This document shows positions 51,005 to 60,247 of a stretch of DNA of 64,000 nucleotides, piece after piece. The stretch comes from Silicimonas algicola (GTDB lineage: Bacteria; Pseudomonadota; Alphaproteobacteria; Rhodobacterales; Rhodobacteraceae), in contig NZ_QGGV01000003.1 of NCBI RefSeq assembly GCF_003148765.1, forward strand, positions 92,156-156,155, written 5' to 3'. The notes beneath the pieces are model-generated. The model was not told where the DNA came from and made no database searches. It was given only the letters and a program-made list of their open reading frames with translations. How positions within the stretch are numbered: the stretch's first letter is position 1; every line of letters begins with the position of its first letter. The translations under genes were made by a program, and so were the position numbers.

Positions 51005-51865
51005 ATGGCGATGACAGCGGGCGGAGCGGCATTGGCGCGGGCGACGGCAATCGTCGCGACCCTCGTTCTTCTGTCAGGATGCGGTGGTCTTTTCGGAGGC
51101 GGCGGGCCGGAGGATGTGCCTCTCGACAGCTTCTCGGCCGAGCAGCTTTACAACCGCGCCGAGTTCCTGCTGGACGAGGACGCGCCCGACGAGGCCGCGA
51201 CAATGTTCGGTGAGGTCGAGCGCCTTTATCCCTATTCGGAATGGGCCAAGCGCGCTCTGGTGATGCAGGCCTATTCCTATCACCTCGACCGCGATTTCGA
51301 ATCCGCGCGCGGCGCGGCGCAGCGGTACCTCGTGACCTATCCGGCGGACGAGGATGCGGCATGGGCGCAATACCTGCTGGCCCTGTCCTATTACGACCAG
51401 ATCGACGACGTGGGCCGCGACCAGGGGCTGACGTTCCTTGCCCTGCAGGAACTGCGGACGGTCATCGAGACCTATCCGGACAGCGAATACGCCCAGTCCG
51501 CGATCCTGAAGTTCGACCTGGCCTTCGACCATCTCGCCGCGAAGGAGATGGAGGTCGGGCGCTATTACCTGAAGCGCGGCAACTACATCGCCGCGATCAA
51601 CCGCTTCCGCGTGGTGGTTGAGAACTTCCAGACCACCAGCCAGACGCCCGAGGCGCTGCACCGCCTCGTCGAAGCCTACCTGTCGCTCGGCCTTCCTGCC
51701 GAGGCACAGACGGCGGGTGCGATATTGGGCCACAACTTCCAGTCCACCGATTGGTATCAGGACAGCTATGCTCTTCTCACCGGCCGAGGTCTGCGACCCG
51801 ATGCGACGGGCGACGGCTGGCTGGCCGCAGTCTGGCGCCAGACCATTCGCGGCGAGTGGCTCTGA
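51005..51865 (+). CDS. bamD: Outer membrane assembly lipoprotein BamD
   Basis: A 286-residue lipoprotein of the beta-barrel assembly machinery. The lipobox LLSGC places the modified Cys at residue 26. TPR-like repeats follow: AEQLYNRAEFLLDEDAPDEAATMFGEVERLYPYSEWA and later AAQRYLVTYPADEDA with the typical LALSYYDQI segment of BamD. ATG 51005 has a GTGAGGG site; the frame upstream is not conserved. Neighbouring recN starts only ten bases after its stop, as in many alphaproteobacteria. Confidence 0.93.
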   Translation: MAMTAGGAALARATAIVATLVLLSGCGGLFGGGGPEDVPLDSFSAEQLYNRAEFLLDEDAPDEAATMFGEVERLYPYSEWAKRALVMQAYSYHLDRDFESARGAAQRYLVTYPADEDAAWAQYLLALSYYDQIDDVGRDQGLTFLALQELRTVIETYPDSEYAQSAILKFDLAFDHLAAKEMEVGRYYLKRGNYIAAINRFRVVVENFQTTSQTPEALHRLVEAYLSLGLPAEAQTAGAILGHNFQSTDWYQDSYALLTGRGLRPDATGDGWLAAVWRQTIRGEWL

Positions 51866-51875
51866 CGCGCGCGTC

Positions 51876-53525
51876 ATGCTGAGAAGTCTCGACATCCGGG
51901 ACATGCTGATCATCGACCGGCTGGAACTGACGTTGTCGCCGGGCCTCAACGTGCTGACCGGAGAGACCGGCGCAGGAAAGTCGATCCTTCTCGACGCGCT
52001 CGGCTTCGTTCTCGGCTGGCGCGGGCGGGCCGAGCTGGTCCGAGAAGGCGCCGAGCAGGGCGAGGTGGTGGCGGAGTTCGACCTCGCGCCCGGACATCCG
52101 GCGTTCGCGGTTCTGGCCGAAGCCGGGCTTCCGCAGGACGACGTTCTGATCCTGCGCCGCGTCAATGCCCAGGACGGCAGGAAGACGGCCTGGGCCAACG
52201 ACCGCCGCGTTTCCGGCGAAGTTCTTCGCCAGCTTTCGGACACGCTTGTCGAATTGCACGGTCAGCATGATGACCGCGGCCTTTTGAACCCGCGCGGGCA
52301 CAGGCAGATGCTGGACGCTTTCGGCGGGCTCGAAGACCTGGTCGCACGGACCCGTGTTGCCTGGCGCGATCTTCAGGGCGCGCGGGCGGCCCTGGAAGAA
52401 GCCGAGGCAAGGCTGGCGGCGGTGCGCGAGGAAGAGGATTTCCTGCGCCATGCCGTCGCCGAGATGGACAAGGTCGCCCCCGAACCCGGTGAGGAAGAGA
52501 CGCTCGACGCGTCGCGTCGGCTGATGCAGGCCGCCGGCCGGATCCGCGAGGACGTGGCGCGCGCACATGAAGCACTTGGGTCGTCGGGCGCCGAAGGGCT
52601 GCTGCGCGACGCCGCACGGTGGCTCGAGGACGCGGCCGGTCAGGCGGAAGGAACGCTCGATGTGGCGCTCGCCGCTCTGGATCGGGCGCTGGTCGAATTG
52701 GGCGATGCGGAGGACGGTGTCGCCCGGGCGCTCGACCGTCTGGACGTCGACCCGGGGGAGTTGGAGCGCGTGGAGGAGCGGCTGTTCGCAATCCGCGCTC
52801 TGTCGCGCAAACATGGGGTTCAGCCCGACGATCTTCCCGGCCTCGCCGATGATTTTCGCACAAAGCTGGCCGAGCTCGATGCGGGTGCGGGGGACCTGAA
52901 GTCCCTGCGCCGCGGGGTAGGCGAGGCCGAGGCGGCCTATGAGGATGCGGCGGACGCCCTGGGTCAGGCGCGCGCCGAGGCGGCTGGTGAACTCGACACG
53001 GCGATGGCGGCAGAGCTTGCGCCCTTGAAGATGGAGCGTGCGACCTTCGCCACCGAGATCTCGGAAGGCGACGCGGGGCCAGAGGGCCGCGATCACGTCG
53101 CGTTCACCGTTGCCACCAATCCGGGTGCGCCGGCCGGGCCGCTGAACCGGATCGCATCCGGGGGCGAGATGTCTCGCTTCCTTCTTGCGCTGAAGGTCTG
53201 TCTGACGTCGGATGCGGAGGGGCTGACCATGATCTTCGACGAGATCGACCGGGGCGTAGGCGGGGCAACCGCCGACGCCGTCGGCCGCAGGCTGGAGGCG
53301 CTGGCCGAGGACTCTCAGGTGCTTGTGGTGACGCACAGCCCGCAGGTCGCGGCGCGCGCAGGCCACCACTGGCGGGTCGAGAAGTCGGTCGAGGGCGGCA
53401 TGACGCTGTCCCGCGTGACCTCTCTCTCTGAAGGGGAGCGCGTGGACGAGATCGCGCGGATGCTTGCGGGCGACACGGTGACGGACGAGGCCCGCGCGGC
53501 GGCGCGGGCGCTTCTGTCGGCCTGA
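51876..53525 (+). CDS. recN: DNA repair protein RecN
   Basis: A 549-residue SMC-like ATPase for double-strand-break repair. Walker A GETGAGKS is at residues 29-36, a central antiparallel coiled-coil region runs from about 150 to 360, and the C-terminal signature ASGGEMSRFLLALK precedes Walker B TMIFDEIDRGVGG and the switch THSPQVAARA. Length is normal. The first 86 codons of the open frame are within bamD; ATG 51876 begins the conserved LRSLDIRDMLIIDRL. I see no GTTC-N7-GTTC box immediately upstream. Confidence 0.95.
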   Translation: MLRSLDIRDMLIIDRLELTLSPGLNVLTGETGAGKSILLDALGFVLGWRGRAELVREGAEQGEVVAEFDLAPGHPAFAVLAEAGLPQDDVLILRRVNAQDGRKTAWANDRRVSGEVLRQLSDTLVELHGQHDDRGLLNPRGHRQMLDAFGGLEDLVARTRVAWRDLQGARAALEEAEARLAAVREEEDFLRHAVAEMDKVAPEPGEEETLDASRRLMQAAGRIREDVARAHEALGSSGAEGLLRDAARWLEDAAGQAEGTLDVALAALDRALVELGDAEDGVARALDRLDVDPGELERVEERLFAIRALSRKHGVQPDDLPGLADDFRTKLAELDAGAGDLKSLRRGVGEAEAAYEDAADALGQARAEAAGELDTAMAAELAPLKMERATFATEISEGDAGPEGRDHVAFTVATNPGAPAGPLNRIASGGEMSRFLLALKVCLTSDAEGLTMIFDEIDRGVGGATADAVGRRLEALAEDSQVLVVTHSPQVAARAGHHWRVEKSVEGGMTLSRVTSLSEGERVDEIARMLAGDTVTDEARAAARALLSA

Positions 53526-53528
53526 AGC

Positions 53529-54539
53529 CTAGCCCCGCCGGCGTCGATTGCGGCGGACCGGACCTTCCGTGTCGTCGGTGCCGTCGCTGGCGGACGACAG
53601 TGGGCCGAGCTTCGCCACGATCACGTCAAGTGTCGGGCTTGCCCCCTTGGGCGCCGTCTCGAGCGCCTCGCGCATCCGCGCCAGATGCTCCGGCGTCGTG
53701 CCGCAGCACCCGCCGATGATCCGCGCGCCCAGATCGCGGGCGAGGACAGCGTAGTCGGCCATCAGCTCTGGCGTGCCGTCATAGTGGATGTGACCGTCGA
53801 CGTACTTCGGGATGCCGGCGTTGCCCTTTGCGACGATCGGCGTTTCGGAGCCCTGCGCACAGAAGCCGAGCACGGTGCGCAGAAGGTCCGACGCGCCGAC
53901 GCCGCAGTTGGCGCCGAAGGCGAGGGGCGGATGCGGCAGGGCGGCGACCATGTCGGCCATGCCTGCGCTCGTCAGGCCCATCATCGTCCGGCCGGCGGTG
54001 TCGAAGCTCATCGTCCCGACCCAGGGCATTCCTGCCAGTTCCGCGGCGCGGCCGGCGGCCTTGTATTCCTCGGGTGCGCTGATGGTCTCGACCCAGAGGA
54101 CGTCGACGCCGCCTTCCTTCAGCCCTTCAGCCTGCTCGTGGAACATCTCGACGGCGCTCTCGTAGGACAGCGTGCCGAGCGGTTGCATGATCTCGCCCGT
54201 CGGCCCCATCGAGCCTGCGACGATGACGGGGCGATCCTGCCTGTCGGCCAGCTCGCGGCCGATCTCGGCGCCCGCGCGGTTCAACTCGCGCACGCGGTCC
54301 TGCGCATTGTGCAGCTTCATCCGCGCGGCGGTCCCGCCGAAGGTGTTGGTCAGGAAGAGGTCGCTGCCCGCATCGACTGCGCCCTTGTATAGCAAGCGGA
54401 TATCCTCGGGACGCTCGACGTTCCACAACTCGGGCGCATCGCCTGCCGACAGGCCCATGTTGAACAGCGTGGTCCCCGTGGCGCCGTCGGCCAGGATCCA
54501 GTCGCGCGCCGCGAGGAGGTCGCTCAATCGGTCGGTCAT
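53529..54539 (-). CDS. bmt: Homocysteine S-methyltransferase (BMT/MetH-type domain)
   Basis: A 336-residue zinc-dependent homocysteine methyltransferase, the size of a free-standing MetH N-terminal domain. LADGATGTTLFNMGL opens it, SMGPTGE follows, and the zinc Cys residues are in GANCGVG and GGCCGTTPEHL. Rhodobacteraceae homologues are annotated as betaine-homocysteine methyltransferase but have also been implicated as the homocysteine subunit of a split B12-dependent methionine synthase. ATG 54539; the longer frame upstream crosses a terminator. It may partner with the corrinoid protein at 37455-38153. Confidence 0.85.
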   Translation of the reverse strand: MTDRLSDLLAARDWILADGATGTTLFNMGLSAGDAPELWNVERPEDIRLLYKGAVDAGSDLFLTNTFGGTAARMKLHNAQDRVRELNRAGAEIGRELADRQDRPVIVAGSMGPTGEIMQPLGTLSYESAVEMFHEQAEGLKEGGVDVLWVETISAPEEYKAAGRAAELAGMPWVGTMSFDTAGRTMMGLTSAGMADMVAALPHPPLAFGANCGVGASDLLRTVLGFCAQGSETPIVAKGNAGIPKYVDGHIHYDGTPELMADYAVLARDLGARIIGGCCGTTPEHLARMREALETAPKGASPTLDVIVAKLGPLSSASDGTDDTEGPVRRNRRRRG

Positions 54540-54635
54540 GGAGATCGCCTCTGCCTTCTGGTCGCGCGCCACATGCCACGCCGGCCAGCCGGACGCAATT
54601 CGATTGTCCGATACCCCGTCGCGGTCGGAGCGGCA

Positions 54636-54701
54636 CAAAAAAAGGCCGGGCACGAGGCCCGGCCAGTCCAACAGGGAGGTGAAGCGACGACAGGTCGTCG
54701 C
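54636..54701 (-). terminator. Terminator plus upstream hairpin with CACCTCCC linker
   Basis: Read on the minus strand, a perfect seven-pair hairpin GCGACGA-CCTG-TCGTCGC (54701-54684) is followed by a linker containing TTCACCTCCC and then an eight-pair terminator stem GGCCGGGC / GCCCGGCC with a run of Ts. It lies about 90 bases after the LysR stop and about 100 bases before the methyltransferase start. The terminator is certain-looking; whether the two hairpins form a small RNA with an anti-Shine-Dalgarno loop is open. Confidence 0.75.
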
Positions 54702-54791
54702 GTTCGATGAGGGATTTATTGGCGTGTCGAACAAGATTCAAGCGCGGCCGGAAGCTGCGGCCGCAAAGCGGCTATGCACCTTGCGCAAAGC

Positions 54792-55685
54792 TCAGGTCTG
54801 CATCCGCTTGCGGTGCGCGATGATCTCTTCGGTGACGAAGTCCCGGAAGGCCGCGATGCGCCGCGACTGCCGCAATTCCTCGGGGTAGGCCAGGAAGACG
54901 GGGACGTCGTTCGACTCCACGTCCGGCAGGACGCGGCGGATGTTCGGGAAATCCTGGATGACGTAGTCGGGCAGCACTCCGATGCCGAGATCCGACCGCA
55001 CGGCCTGAAGGACGCCGAAGTAGTTGTTGACCGTCAGGGTCGAAGGAATGTCGTAGGTCAGAAGCTCCTGCACCAGCTTCGCGCCCGCGCTGACCTGGGT
55101 GGTGGTCACGTTCTGGCAGATCAGCCGGTGCTTGGAGAGATCCTCGAGCGTCTCGGGGGTGCCGCGTGCCTCGAGGTAGGCGGGCGTCGCGTAGAGGCGC
55201 ATGTTCACCGACATGAGCTTGCGCCGGATCAGGTCGGCCTGGCTTGGCTCCTTCATGCGGATCGCCACGTCGGCTTCGCGCATCGGCAGGTCGAGCACGC
55301 GCTCTTCCAGCATCAGGTCGATCTTCAACTCGGGGAACTTCTCGTAGAGCGCGGGCAGGCGAGGCGCGAGCCAGAGCGATCCGAACGCGGTCGTCGTGGT
55401 CACGCGCAACTCGCCGAAGACCTCTTCCTCGCTGTCGCGAATGCGCGCCTCGGCGGTATCGAGGCGGCGGGACATGGCCGACGTCGCATCGAACAGTAGC
55501 TCGCCCTGTTCGGTCAGGATCAGGCCGCGGGCGTGGCGGTGGAAGAGGGTCGTATTGAGGCTTTCCTCGAGCGCGCGAATCTGGCGGGATACGGCGGACT
55601 GGCTGAGGTGAAGCGACTCACCGGCGTGCGTGAGACTTCCCGCGTCCGCGACCGCGTGAAAGATCCTGAGTTTGTCCCAATCCAT
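54792..55685 (-). CDS. LysR-family transcriptional regulator
   Basis: A 297-residue LTTR. The N-terminal helix-turn-helix reads LRIFHAVADAGSLTHAGESLHLSQSAVSRQIRALEESL with the usual recognition helix, and the effector-binding domain follows from about residue 90 (GELRVTTTTAFGSLWLAPRLPALY). ATG 55685. It is divergent from the large indolepyruvate oxidoreductase gene across 146 bases that contain a perfect inverted repeat, so it may control that gene and itself. The ligand is unknown. Confidence 0.9.
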   Translation of the reverse strand: MDWDKLRIFHAVADAGSLTHAGESLHLSQSAVSRQIRALEESLNTTLFHRHARGLILTEQGELLFDATSAMSRRLDTAEARIRDSEEEVFGELRVTTTTAFGSLWLAPRLPALYEKFPELKIDLMLEERVLDLPMREADVAIRMKEPSQADLIRRKLMSVNMRLYATPAYLEARGTPETLEDLSKHRLICQNVTTTQVSAGAKLVQELLTYDIPSTLTVNNYFGVLQAVRSDLGIGVLPDYVIQDFPNIRRVLPDVESNDVPVFLAYPEELRQSRRIAAFRDFVTEEIIAHRKRMQT

Positions 55686-55787
55686 CCGTACCCGATCTCC
55701 ATTTGCCCCGGCGGGTCTTGTTTTGCAGGAGCCTTACAGGCTTGACCCCCGCCCACGCAATCGCGGGTGTGAACAAGTTTGATTTTG

Positions 55788-55808
55788 TAGGTCAGCAAAT
55801 TTGACCTA
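55788..55808. promoter_or_regulatory. Perfect inverted repeat in the LysR-oxidoreductase control region
   Basis: TAGGTCA (55788-55794) and TGACCTA (55802-55808) form a perfect seven-base inverted repeat with a seven-base AT-rich spacer. The size and symmetry, including the T-N11-A core, fit an LTTR operator. A TATACT element at 55807-55812 overlaps its right arm, with TTGTAG at 55785-55790 sixteen bases upstream as a weak -35, so a bound protein would directly affect initiation of the oxidoreductase gene. Confidence 0.65.
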
Positions 55809-55831
55809 TACTCAGTCATGGGGAGGCTATC

Positions 55832-58800
55832 ATGAACACACGTACTGTCACCCTTCATGACAAGTTCGACCTGGAGCAGGGCACCGTCCTTCTGAACGGA
55901 ACGCAGGCGCTTGTGCGCCTGATGCTCATGCAGAAGGCCCGCGACGCACAGGCAGGGTTGAACACCGCCGGATACGTCACCGGCTACAGGGGCTCGCCTC
56001 TTGGCGCGGTCGACCAGCAGATGGCGGCGGCCCGCAAGGACCTCGAGGCGTCGGACATCCGGTTTCTGCCCGGTCTCAACGAGGATCTGGCCGCGACCGC
56101 CGTGTGGGGGACGCAGCAGGCCGAACTGCGCGGCGAGGGACGCTTCGACGGTGTCTTCGCGCTCTGGTACGGCAAGGGCCCCGGCGTCGACCGCTCGGGC
56201 GACGTCATGCGGCACGCGAACATGGCGGGCACTTCGGCACGGGGCGGCGTCCTGATGGCCATGGGCGACGACCACACAGGCGAGAGCTCGACCACCTGCC
56301 ACCAGTCGGACTGGGCCATGGTCGACACTTATATGCCGGTGCTGTCGCCTGCAGGCGTGCAGGAGATCCTGGACTTCGGGCTCTACGGCTATGCCCTGTC
56401 ACGGTTCTCGGGCCTCTGGTGCGGGCTCAAGCTGATGAAGGACACGGTCGAGGTCACGAGCGTCGTGGACGGGCGGCCGGACCGCATGTCCTTCGTGACG
56501 CCCGACTTCCCGATGCCCGAGGGCGGGCTGAACATCCGGCTCGGCGATCACTGGATCCCGCAGGAATCCCGGATCATCGACCACAAGCGCTTCGCGGCCG
56601 AGGCGTTCAGCCATGCGAACCGGATGGACAAGCGCATCTGGGGCAAGCGTGGTGCAAGGATCGGCGTCGTGGCGGCGGGCAAGAACTGGCTCGACCTGAC
56701 GCACGCGCTTGGCCTTCTCGGCATCGATGCGGAGGAAGCGGAACGGCTGGGGATCACGACCTACAAGGTGGGACAGACCTTCCCGCTGGACATGAAGGGG
56801 TTCCACGACTGGGCCGAGGGTCTGGAACTGATCGTCGTCGTCGAAGAGAAGCGCAAGCTGATCGAGGTGCAGATCAAGGAGGCCATCTTCGACGACCGGC
56901 AGGGCCGGCGCGTCTGGGGCTGGCGCAAGGGGGCGCCCGACGCCGAGGAGTTGTTCCCGGTGCGTTATGCGCTCGACCCCGCGCTGATCGCCGAAAAGAT
57001 CGGCGGCATCCTGATCGACGAGGGGCGCGGCACCGACCGCATGCGCGCGGGCCTCGAGGCCGTGCGTTCGGCGAGGGTCGCGGACAACGCCCCCGACATC
57101 GCCGCGCGGATTCCCTATTTCTGTTCGGGGTGCCCGCACAACACCTCGACCAAGCTGCCGGAGGGCGCGCGCGCCTATGCCGGGATCGGCTGTCACTTCA
57201 TGGTGCAGTGGATGGACCGCGAGACGTCCGGCTTCACCCACATGGGCGGCGAGGGGGCGAACTGGATCGGCGAGGCACCGTTCTCGACGCGGGGGCACGT
57301 CTTCCAGAACCTTGGCGACGGGACCTACAATCACTCGGGGCTGATGGCCGTCCGGGCCGCCATCGCGGCGGGTGTGAACATCACCTACAAGGTGCTCTAC
57401 AACGACGCCGTCGCCATGACGGGCGGCCAGAAGAACGACGGCGACCTGCCGCCGGAGCGCGTCGCGCGCGAGCTTCTGGCGGCGGGGGTCAAGGACCTGG
57501 CCGTCGTCTACGACGCGAAGGAAGAGCCCGAGCGGAGCCTGTTCCCGAAAGAAGCGAGTTGGGACGAGCGCGCCGACCTTCTGACCGTCGAAAAGCGCAT
57601 GGCCGAGACCGAGGGCGTCACGGCGATCCTCTATATTCAGACCTGCGCGGCCGAGAAGCGGCGGCGGCGCAAGCGCGGCACATTCCCCGAGATCGGAACG
57701 CGGGTCTTCATCGACACCGACGTCTGCGAGGGTTGCGGTGATTGCGGAGTGCAGTCGAATTGCGTCAGCCTCGTGCCGGTCGAGACCGAACTCGGCCGGA
57801 AGCGCGCCATCGACCAGTCGTCCTGCAATAAGGACTTCTCGTGCCTGAACGGCTTCTGCCCGTCCTTCGTCACCATCGAGGGAGGCGTACCTCGCAGGGC
57901 CGAGACCGTCGACATCGACACCGGACATCTTCCCGAACCCGCGCTCCCCGGGATTGCGCTGACCCACAACATCGTCATCACCGGCGTGGGCGGCACGGGC
58001 GTCGTGACCATCGGCGCGGTGCTGGCGATGGCCGCGCACCTCGACGGCAAGGGCGTCGGCATGATGGAGATGGCGGGCCTCGCGCAGAAGGGCGGCGCGG
58101 TCCACATCCACTGCCGGATCGGCAAGTCGCCAGCCGACATCAGCGCCATTCGCGTGGCCGTCGGCGAGGCGGATACGCTGATCGGCGGCGATCTGGTGGT
58201 GTCGGCGGGGTCGAAGACGCTTCAGCTTCTGACGCCGGGCCGGACGCAGGGTGTCGTGAACACGCACGAGGTCGTAACCGGCGACTTCACCCGCAAGCCC
58301 GACCTGACGATCCCCGTCGACCGGCTGGTCCTGTCGCTGGAGCGCAAGCTGGGCGGGGGGATGGCGCGGTTCGATGCCTCGGACCTCGCGGTCAAGGTCC
58401 TTGGCGATGCCATATATTCCAACATGATCGTCCTTGGCGCGGCCTGGCAGTTTGGCCAGGTGCCGGTCTCGGGTGAGGCGCTGCGCCGCGCGATCGAGTT
58501 GAATGGCGCGAAGGTGGCCGAAAACACGCGCGCCTTCGAGATCGGCAGGTGGGCCGCGCTGAACGCCGACGAGGTCTCGCGGATCCTCGCCGCCGAAGTC
58601 ATCGGGTTGCCGAAGTCGCTGGACGAGAAGATCGCCTTCCGCGAGCGGCATCTCGAAGCCTATCAGAACGCACGTCTGGCGCGTCGGTATCGTGCGATGG
58701 TCGACAGTTTCGAGGACCCGGCGATGAAGGAGGCAGTGGCAACATCCTATCACAAGCTGTTGGCCTACAAGGACGAATACGAAGTCGCGCGGCTCCTGAA

Positions 58801-59227
58801 GGACACGCGCGACAAGGCGTCGGCGGTCTTCGAGGGTGACTTGAAGATGACCTATCACCTGTCGCCTCCCATTCTTGCACGCGAAGGGGCGGACGGCCGC
58901 CCGAAGAAGCGGGCGTTCGGCCAGTGGATGGAGCGTCTGTGGCCGGTTCTCGCGCGGATGAAGGTGCTGCGCGGCACGCCTTTCGATCCCTTCGGATACA
59001 CCGCCGAGCGCAGGATGGAGCGGCGGCTGATCCGCGACTACGAGGCCGACATGAAACGCCTGGCGACGGCCGGCGACCGCGATGCGGCGCTCGACCTCGC
59101 GAAGCTGCCCCTGTCCATCCGAGGCTTCGGTCCCGTGAAGGAAAAGGCGGCGCGTGCGGCAGCCGAACGGCGCGCGGCGCTTCTCTCGGCGCTCGACCGC
59201 CCGCCAGCTCGACACGCGGCGGAGTGA
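55832..59227 (+). CDS. Indolepyruvate ferredoxin oxidoreductase, fused IorA-IorB type
   Basis: A 1131-residue fusion that oxidatively decarboxylates aryl pyruvates from aromatic amino acid breakdown to acyl-CoA with reduction of ferredoxin. The N-terminal half is the IorA-like TPP enzyme (GYVTGYRGSPLGAVD, GDDHTGESSTTCHQSD, then a TPP region with GDGTYNHSGLMAVRAA). Cys-rich iron-sulfur segments lie near residues 633-670 (DVCEGCGDCGVQSNC, SSCNKDFSCLNGFC). From about 715 the IorB-like gamma domain follows (ITGVGGTGVVTIGAVLAMAA). ATG 55832 with GGGAGG. It stands opposite a LysR gene. Confidence 0.92.
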   Translation: MNTRTVTLHDKFDLEQGTVLLNGTQALVRLMLMQKARDAQAGLNTAGYVTGYRGSPLGAVDQQMAAARKDLEASDIRFLPGLNEDLAATAVWGTQQAELRGEGRFDGVFALWYGKGPGVDRSGDVMRHANMAGTSARGGVLMAMGDDHTGESSTTCHQSDWAMVDTYMPVLSPAGVQEILDFGLYGYALSRFSGLWCGLKLMKDTVEVTSVVDGRPDRMSFVTPDFPMPEGGLNIRLGDHWIPQESRIIDHKRFAAEAFSHANRMDKRIWGKRGARIGVVAAGKNWLDLTHALGLLGIDAEEAERLGITTYKVGQTFPLDMKGFHDWAEGLELIVVVEEKRKLIEVQIKEAIFDDRQGRRVWGWRKGAPDAEELFPVRYALDPALIAEKIGGILIDEGRGTDRMRAGLEAVRSARVADNAPDIAARIPYFCSGCPHNTSTKLPEGARAYAGIGCHFMVQWMDRETSGFTHMGGEGANWIGEAPFSTRGHVFQNLGDGTYNHSGLMAVRAAIAAGVNITYKVLYNDAVAMTGGQKNDGDLPPERVARELLAAGVKDLAVVYDAKEEPERSLFPKEASWDERADLLTVEKRMAETEGVTAILYIQTCAAEKRRRRKRGTFPEIGTRVFIDTDVCEGCGDCGVQSNCVSLVPVETELGRKRAIDQSSCNKDFSCLNGFCPSFVTIEGGVPRRAETVDIDTGHLPEPALPGIALTHNIVITGVGGTGVVTIGAVLAMAAHLDGKGVGMMEMAGLAQKGGAVHIHCRIGKSPADISAIRVAVGEADTLIGGDLVVSAGSKTLQLLTPGRTQGVVNTHEVVTGDFTRKPDLTIPVDRLVLSLERKLGGGMARFDASDLAVKVLGDAIYSNMIVLGAAWQFGQVPVSGEALRRAIELNGAKVAENTRAFEIGRWAALNADEVSRILAAEVIGLPKSLDEKIAFRERHLEAYQNARLARRYRAMVDSFEDPAMKEAVATSYHKLLAYKDEYEVARLLKDTRDKASAVFEGDLKMTYHLSPPILAREGADGRPKKRAFGQWMERLWPVLARMKVLRGTPFDPFGYTAERRMERRLIRDYEADMKRLATAGDRDAALDLAKLPLSIRGFGPVKEKAARAAAERRAALLSALDRPPARHAAE

Positions 59228-59329
59228 CGGGCGCGCCACGGCGCGGAGGGCTTCGTCACCTGACCGTCACGAAAGCTCGTGAAACTCGGGCGCAGCCGGT
59301 AGGCAGGCGCCAGGGACAGGGAAGCGCGC

Positions 59330-60247
59330 ATGGAGAGACAGGTCGCCCGCGACATTAGCTATGCCTTTTCGGCGCGAAGCCGGGGAGGTCGCGCGCTGAT
59401 CCGGACGGTCGAGAACGCCACGGGACGCCTGCGCCTGATCCGACGCGCGGACGGGTATCACCAGGCAGTCGCCGGGGGACGCGACTTCTGGGAGGAGATG
59501 GTCAGCCGCTATGGCCTCTCGCTCGAGATCGCCGGAGGATCGCTCGACCTCATCCCGCAGGACGGCCCGCTCGTCATGGTGGCGAACCATCCCTACGGCA
59601 TCCTCGACGGACTGATGATGGGCTACATCCTGAGCCGCCTGAGGTCCGGCGACTTTCGCATCCTTGCAAACAGCGTCTTTCGCAATTCGCCCGAACTCGA
59701 CCGTGTGGTGCTGCCGATCGACTTCGGCGAAAGCCGCGCCGCGGTCGAGACGAACCTCGCCACGCGGGCCGAGGCGCTGCGCTATCTGGGGCAGGGCGGC
59801 GCCATCGGCGTCTTTCCGGGCGGCACGGTCTCGACCTCGGCCAAGCCTTTTTCGCGGCCGCTCGATCCGGTCTGGCGCGCCTTCACGGCAAAGATGATCC
59901 AGAAAAGCGGGGCGACGGTGATTCCGATCTTCTTCGAGGGCGCCAATTCGCGGCTGTTCCAGATCGCGAGCCATCTTCATACGACCCTGCGCCTGGCGCT
60001 TCTGATACAGGAGTTCCGACGTCGCGTGGACGAACCGGTCCGCGTGGTGATCGGCGCGCCGATCTCGCGCACCGATATGTCGCCCTACGGCGGCGACCAG
60101 AAAGCCCTGATGGACTTTCTCAGGGCCCGGACCTATGCCCTGTCGCCGGGAATGCTCGATTCACGCGCCTACGGGTTCGAGTTCGAAGCGAAGCACAAGG
60201 CCAACAACAGGCGGGCAGAGGGCGATGTCGGTCGGGATTTTCGATAG
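59330..60247 (+). CDS. Lysophospholipid acyltransferase-family protein
   Basis: A 305-residue PlsC-like acyltransferase. The catalytic motif NHPYGILDG (H-x4-D) is near residues 85-93, with the acyl-acceptor motif FPGGTVS near 163-169 and VIPIFFEG near 199-206. No obvious transmembrane helix is present, only moderately hydrophobic segments. In Roseobacters similar proteins acylate lyso-ornithine or other lyso-lipids, so membrane-lipid remodelling is likely. ATG 59330; its 3' end overlaps murI by 23 bases. Confidence 0.8.
   Translation: MERQVARDISYAFSARSRGGRALIRTVENATGRLRLIRRADGYHQAVAGGRDFWEEMVSRYGLSLEIAGGSLDLIPQDGPLVMVANHPYGILDGLMMGYILSRLRSGDFRILANSVFRNSPELDRVVLPIDFGESRAAVETNLATRAEALRYLGQGGAIGVFPGGTVSTSAKPFSRPLDPVWRAFTAKMIQKSGATVIPIFFEGANSRLFQIASHLHTTLRLALLIQEFRRRVDEPVRVVIGAPISRTDMSPYGGDQKALMDFLRARTYALSPGMLDSRAYGFEFEAKHKANNRRAEGDVGRDFR

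Noticed and set aside
51777-53369. 530-codon open frame antisense to bamD/recN
   Set aside because: The sense strand holds a complete RecN with Walker motifs; the antisense frame has no family features.
54540-54740. Possible SAM- or SAH-type riboswitch upstream of the homocysteine methyltransferase
   Set aside because: The hairpins end in a full terminator about 100 bases before the gene and I could not recognise any known riboswitch consensus. They more likely end the LysR transcript.
56399-59239. 946-codon open frame antisense to the indolepyruvate oxidoreductase
   Set aside because: It mirrors the sense gene's codon structure in GC-rich DNA, is rich in Arg/His/Ala without family motifs, and the sense strand encodes a recognisable enzyme over its whole length.
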